Assembly: GCF_007859675.1 (NCBI RefSeq)
Contig: NZ_CP042305.1
Coordinates: 3,286,001-3,350,000, forward strand
Source: Humibacter ginsenosidimutans
GTDB taxonomy: Bacteria > Actinomycetota > Actinomycetes > Actinomycetales > Microbacteriaceae
Direction of reading: 5' to 3'
Length of the DNA: 64,000 nucleotides
Position 1 is the stretch's first letter, and the number at the start of each line of letters is the position of its first letter. Positions 59,998 through 64,000 of the stretch are shown in pieces. The notes under the pieces were generated by a model. It had not been told where the DNA came from. It searched no databases and was given only the letters and a program-made list of their open reading frames with translations. Position numbers and translations under genes: made by a program.

Positions 59998-62643
59998 GTG
60001 GCCAGAGCACGTCGCGAACGATTCGGGCTTCGAGCGGGCGAGGCGCCGCCGCCTCGGTCCCGTCGACGGTGGCTGAGCTGGATGCTTCCGGCCGCGGTCG
60101 CCGCGCTCCTCGCGGTGGCGCAGCCCGCCGTCGCCTCCGTGCCGAGCGCCGACGCGTCCCCGACGGCATCCCCGGGTGCATCGCCGTCGGCATCCCCGGG
60201 TGCGTCGCCGTCAACGTCTTCGAGCGCGGCGCAGGCATCTTCGACCTCGGGCTCGCTCGGGGCTCGCATCGCGAAGATCGCCCTGAGCCAGGTCGGCAAC
60301 GGCGACAACCCGGTGGTGACGAATTTCAACGGTCTCAACTGCAACCCGTACTCGACGATGGTGGCGGGCTTCTCGGCGAACTCCGACGGCTGCGGTGACG
60401 ACTCGACGTTCAACGTGCGTAATTCGAACGAGAACTGGTGCGCCGACTTCGCCAAGTGGGTGTGGCAGCAGGCCGGTGTGACGCAGGACATGAACACGAT
60501 CAACGCCGCGGCATCCAGCTTCGTGCAGTGGGCGCTCGATGACGGTCAGAACCCCGTCGCCGACTCGGGCACTCCCGTCGTCGGCGACGCTGTCGTGTTC
60601 TTCCACGCCGGGGACATCACGCCGGCGCGCTATGCCGACCACGTGGGCATCGTGGTCGCGGTCAACGCCGACGGCACTGTCGACATGGTCAACGGCGACT
60701 TCTCCTCGTCGACGAACGTGAAGGTCGAGCACGACGTCAACCTCGACCTCACCACGTTCGCACACAACACCTGGAGCTCCGGCGAGGTCTGGGCGCTGGT
60801 GTCCCCGCCGACGGCCGCGCAGCACGCGAACCCGCGGGCATCCGTCTCCGGTCCGTCCACAGCGGTGGTCGGCAGCGAGGCGGAGTATCGCGCCGACGGC
60901 AGCGAGCGGGGCGGCTCGATGACCGGTTACTACTGGACCTTCGGCGACGGCCGCGCGACTAACAGCAACGGCGCACGTGTGACGCACACGTTCGCGACGC
61001 CCGGCATGCACACCATCACGGTGACCGCGACCTCGAGCTTCGGCACCGTCACGACCGTCACCAAGAACGTGAACGTCGTGGGCGCCTCGGCGAGCGTCGC
61101 CGCCGTGCCGTCGACCGAGACGTGGTACTCGAGCTACCCGGTGTCGTACTACAGGTTCGTGCGCTCCGGCAGCGGCTCGACCGTCGGTCTGGCCGCGGAC
61201 GTGTGGGATGGCGCGAGCTGGCTGCAACTGCAGGCTGCCGGCACGCCGGCATCCAGCGGTGCCATCGCCGCGTTGTCGTACATCGACCCCGAGGTCGACT
61301 CGGCCACGACGCCGCACGCGTACTACCGCGCGGCTGACGGCTCGCTGGCCGAGAGCTACCTCGGTGCGAGCGGGTGGGTGAGCAAGGATCTGCCTGGCGC
61401 CCCGGCGGCGGGGGCCGACATCGTTGCCGCGTACACGGCATCCGGTCCCGCCGTGTTCTTCGTGGATGCCCACGGTCGGCTCTCCGAGACCAGCGAGGCC
61501 TCGGGCACGTGGTCGACCAGAACGCTGTCGAACTTCGACGTGCAGTCCTCGCCGCTCGCGCTCGCCGAGACCGCCGACGGCCCGACTCTGTTCGCCGTCG
61601 CACGGGGCGGTGCGCTGGTCACGGCGTCGCAGGCCGGTCGCGCATGGCCGGTCGTGCCCTCGCGGATCCGGGTGTCTGAGCACGCGACGCTGTCTGCGCT
61701 GACCACTCCCGACGGGGCGGCGAGCGTGGTCGTCAACGGAGTCGTCTCCCCGCGGTCGAAGGGGGCGCCGACCCTCGTGCAGCTGACGCAGCGGTCGCGT
61801 GGAGCGTGGGGTGCGACGGCCCTGCCCGGCACCGCACGCGTCGGCGCGATCGCCGCGTCGACGTATGAGCTGCCGTCTGCGGTCTCCGGCCCGATCGGCG
61901 ACTTTCCGAACCCGCCCGGAACGCTCGTGAACGGTCCGACGCACCGTCTCGGAACCGTTGTGGCCTACCTGAGCGCACATGGAGCCCCGGCCGTCACCTA
62001 CAACGACGGAACGGGATGGCACACGGCTGCGCTCCCGGGCACCGCCACCGCCATCACCGGAATCGCTGCCGAGCCGATCGCGCACCAGCCGCTGCAGGTG
62101 TACGTGGGCACGGCATCCGGGCCGGCGATGGACACCACAGGCGACACGGCGCCGCCGAGCGGTCCCTGGACCACTCGGGCGCTGCCGTCCACTCCGGCGA
62201 CCTTCGCCGACCGCGTGCTGCTCTACTCGGCAGGGTCTGGCGACCTGCCGGCAGCACAGGCGGCTGCGTCGGCCGCCGGACTCGCGTCGAGCCAGGTGAC
62301 CACGTCGTATCAGGTCGCGTGGGCGGCGACGCTCTCCGGCGACCACTTCGTGATCGCCGTCGGACAGGCGGCGCTCAACGCGCTCGAATACAACACGTGC
62401 GGGTGGACGAACCCCTCGGCGGTCGACCCCGGCAGCACGCCGTTCGACTACGTGACGCGTGCGCTGAACGTGCTGCCCGGCGCCGACCTGTTCATGAACG
62501 GGGCGTCGTCGACCGAGGCGAACACGCAGCAGCGTGCGATCGACATGGCGTACTACGCGGTGCACGGCGCGCTGCCCTCCGGGCAGACGGCTCTGCCGGC
62601 CGCGGTCGCGTCGGCGCGCACCTGCCTGGGCGCCGCGAGCTGA
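59998..62643 (+). CDS. Large secreted CHAP-PKD protein
   Basis: An 881-residue exported protein. A signal peptide with core WLSWMLPAAVAALLAVAQPAVAS (near residue 25; described by position) precedes a Ser/Pro/Ala repeat linker. A CHAP domain follows with the catalytic Cys in NENWCADFAKWVW and His in DHVGIVVAVN. Next is a PKD module with ending TFATPGMHTITVTA, and about 500 residues of beta-propeller-like repeats with YYRAADGSLAESYLG. CHAP domains cut peptidoglycan cross-links; the rest may bind cell walls. AAGGGA precedes the GTG. No tail suggests a sortase anchor. Confidence 0.85.
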   Translation: MARARRERFGLRAGEAPPPRSRRRWLSWMLPAAVAALLAVAQPAVASVPSADASPTASPGASPSASPGASPSTSSSAAQASSTSGSLGARIAKIALSQVGNGDNPVVTNFNGLNCNPYSTMVAGFSANSDGCGDDSTFNVRNSNENWCADFAKWVWQQAGVTQDMNTINAAASSFVQWALDDGQNPVADSGTPVVGDAVVFFHAGDITPARYADHVGIVVAVNADGTVDMVNGDFSSSTNVKVEHDVNLDLTTFAHNTWSSGEVWALVSPPTAAQHANPRASVSGPSTAVVGSEAEYRADGSERGGSMTGYYWTFGDGRATNSNGARVTHTFATPGMHTITVTATSSFGTVTTVTKNVNVVGASASVAAVPSTETWYSSYPVSYYRFVRSGSGSTVGLAADVWDGASWLQLQAAGTPASSGAIAALSYIDPEVDSATTPHAYYRAADGSLAESYLGASGWVSKDLPGAPAAGADIVAAYTASGPAVFFVDAHGRLSETSEASGTWSTRTLSNFDVQSSPLALAETADGPTLFAVARGGALVTASQAGRAWPVVPSRIRVSEHATLSALTTPDGAASVVVNGVVSPRSKGAPTLVQLTQRSRGAWGATALPGTARVGAIAASTYELPSAVSGPIGDFPNPPGTLVNGPTHRLGTVVAYLSAHGAPAVTYNDGTGWHTAALPGTATAITGIAAEPIAHQPLQVYVGTASGPAMDTTGDTAPPSGPWTTRALPSTPATFADRVLLYSAGSGDLPAAQAAASAAGLASSQVTTSYQVAWAATLSGDHFVIAVGQAALNALEYNTCGWTNPSAVDPGSTPFDYVTRALNVLPGADLFMNGASSTEANTQQRAIDMAYYAVHGALPSGQTALPAAVASARTCLGAAS

Positions 62644-62670
62644 GGCGACGGTCCGAGCGCCCCTGAGCGA

Positions 62671-62711
62671 GCGAAGCGAGTCGACGGACGACATCCCTCG
62701 ACTCGCTTCGC
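62671..62711. repeat. Intergenic palindrome (GCGAAGCGAGTCGA type)
   Basis: GCGAAGCGAGTCGA (62671-62684) and TCGACTCGCTTCGC (62698-62711) are perfectly complementary around a 13-base spacer. Palindromes with this core are common between convergent genes in Microbacteriaceae; here it also separates the CHAP and ROK genes and probably ends both transcripts. Confidence 0.72.
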
Positions 62712-62795
62712 GCGCCGGGAGACACGACCTCAGCCGGTCGTTCGCAAGATGCCACGCATGAGGCGGCCCCTCGGCACAGGATGGCGGAGCTGGAG

Positions 62796-63992
62796 CTAGC
62801 TCGCCTGAACCCGGGCGTCCACGCGAGCGGGACAGAGCAGCTCGTCCAACGCGAGCTGCGTCGCGCCCAGCACGGCGGCATCGGGTCCGAGCCCGCTGGC
62901 GCGGACCTCCAAAGTCTCGGCGACGAATGGCAGGCAGCGTCCATAGAGCTCGCTGCGGATCGCTGCCACCAGTTGCGGTGCCGAGCCGAGAGAGCCCGCG
63001 ATGACCACCATCTGCGGGTTCACGAAGTTGACGATGCTCGCGAGGGCCCGGCCGATCTGCGCCCCGCACTCCCGCAGAATGGCCACCACCTCGACGTCGC
63101 CACGTGCTATCGCGGCCAGGAGGTCGGGTGTGGAAGGGATCTTCTGCCCCTGTGCCGCCAGGCGCGTCGCCATGGCCCTGCCGCTCGCCACTGACTCCAG
63201 GCAGTTCGGAACGCCGCACGCGCACCCCACGACCGACGTGCCATCGACGCTCGAGTGGCTGAATTCGCCCGCGGCGCCGCTGCCGCCGCGGTACAGCTTG
63301 CCGTCGATGACGATGCCTGCGCCGATTCGGCTTCCCACCTTCACGGAGATGAGGTCGGAGATCGTCGGGTTCCTGTGATGCTCGGCCAGCGCGATCAGGT
63401 TGCCGTCGTTCTCGACGAGCACCGGGGCCTTGGTGTGCTGGGCGAAGAGCTGAGGCAGGTCGACATCATGCCAGTCGGGGCGGAAGGAGGGGGACTGCAG
63501 GCGACCGCTCGGATAGGCGACCGGTGCCGGAACGCTGATGGCGACGCACTCCGGGTCGTCGTGCTTCTGGTCGTGCACCGTCTTCAACAACGTATGCAGT
63601 TGCGACCAGATCACTTCCACGACCTCGGCAGGCTGCGCGGCCGCAGTGATCGCCTCGAGTGCATCGGTCGAAGCCAGCACTGATCCTGTCATGTCGCTGA
63701 TCGCGATGCGCGCGTGGTGCGCGCCGAGATCGACGGCGCCGACGACGCCTGCTCCGGGGTCCAACGAGATCCGTCGTGAACGTCTTCCGCCCCGCGAGCC
63801 GACCTCGCCGTCCTCGCGAATCAGGCCGAGCCCCATGAGGGCATCCACTCGCAGCGAGACCGTCGATGGCGCCAGGCCCGTCACCCGTGCGATGTCGGCC
63901 CGTGATTCCACCTCGCCGGCACGGATGAGCCGCAGAAGATCACCGGGCGAGCCGGAGATGAGGGGGCGATCGTGAGGGCGGGCACGCTGCAT
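62796..63992 (-). CDS. ROK-family transcriptional regulator
   Basis: A 398-residue ROK repressor: N-terminal MarR-type HTH (LIRAGEVESRADIARVTGL near residue 22, with SRADIA typical), then the sugar-kinase-like ROK domain. The zinc motif GCACGVPNCLE near 255 is conserved, and GVVGAVDLGAHHARIAISD near 82 binds the phosphate region. It likely responds to a sugar or sugar phosphate, such as N-acetylglucosamine or xylose derivatives. The start at 63992 is near the window edge but complete. Its targets are not in view. Confidence 0.92.
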   Translation of the reverse strand: MQRARPHDRPLISGSPGDLLRLIRAGEVESRADIARVTGLAPSTVSLRVDALMGLGLIREDGEVGSRGGRRSRRISLDPGAGVVGAVDLGAHHARIAISDMTGSVLASTDALEAITAAAQPAEVVEVIWSQLHTLLKTVHDQKHDDPECVAISVPAPVAYPSGRLQSPSFRPDWHDVDLPQLFAQHTKAPVLVENDGNLIALAEHHRNPTISDLISVKVGSRIGAGIVIDGKLYRGGSGAAGEFSHSSVDGTSVVGCACGVPNCLESVASGRAMATRLAAQGQKIPSTPDLLAAIARGDVEVVAILRECGAQIGRALASIVNFVNPQMVVIAGSLGSAPQLVAAIRSELYGRCLPFVAETLEVRASGLGPDAAVLGATQLALDELLCPARVDARVQAS

Positions 63993-64000
63993 GACATAAG

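Overview
The window is high-GC actinobacterial DNA. GTG starts, ATGA/GTGA gene overlaps, the proteins themselves and the very frequent heptamer GGATGCC/GGCATCC point to the Microbacteriaceae (my inference; no rRNA or complete marker set is present). About 58 protein genes are densely packed. There is no rRNA, intact tRNA, insertion sequence or CRISPR array.

Region 1 (1-8.6 kb) holds ion and metal homeostasis and housekeeping genes: the end of a FluC fluoride channel, a short CDF transporter coupled to an MFS transporter, inorganic pyrophosphatase, two tandem MutS-like ATPases that lack mismatch-recognition domains, a CsoR copper sensor, an MhuD-like heme-degrading monooxygenase, and a KmtR-like Ni/Co sensor with a His-rich CDF exporter whose start is displaced by a frameshift in a C7 tract. 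Region 2 (8.6-11.1 kb) looks like an island remnant. It has a convergent pair of an unknown protein and a DUF488 protein, a two-gene cassette with a small HTH protein, and a 3' fragment of tRNA-Arg(ACG) followed by a tRNA-type terminator, which reads as an attachment-site scar.

Region 3 (11.1-21.2 kb) carries a MarR-controlled multicopper oxidase operon, a RibD-type reductase, an F420-type oxidoreductase, a DyP peroxidase with an encapsulin-targeting peptide next to its encapsulin shell gene, a secreted chitinase and several small ORFs.

Region 4 (21.3-38.2 kb) is the most interesting part: a LacI-controlled sugar locus. It encodes a secreted DUF4185 protein (GH183), a GH172 enzyme (DUF2961), a GH116 enzyme, a binding-protein-dependent importer, an L-fucose/D-arabinose isomerase-type enzyme, an FGGY kinase and a polyol dehydrogenase. 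GH183, GH172 and GH116 together, followed by a D-arabinose isomerase plus ribulokinase route, suggest use of D-arabinan from mycobacterial-type arabinogalactan or lipoarabinomannan. Seven LacI-type operator sites flank its divergent promoters, and an unassigned conserved gene sits behind one of these promoters.

Region 5 (38.3-49.9 kb) holds a dicarboxylate/amino-acid symporter, a GH3 lipoprotein, a YefM-YoeB toxin-antitoxin pair with its TGTACA operator, agmatine deiminase, an FAD monooxygenase, and a TetR/MFS efflux pair. Region 6 (48.6-58.2 kb) is for polyamine and GABA catabolism: a PucR-type regulator, gabT, gabD, a putrescine-oxidase-like amine oxidase, and a DAO-family oxidase with a cupin, interspersed with ArsR/SRPBCC genes and intergenic palindromes. 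Region 7 (58.4-64 kb) has a class-A-beta-lactamase-like protein, a membrane protein, a large secreted CHAP-PKD protein and a ROK regulator.
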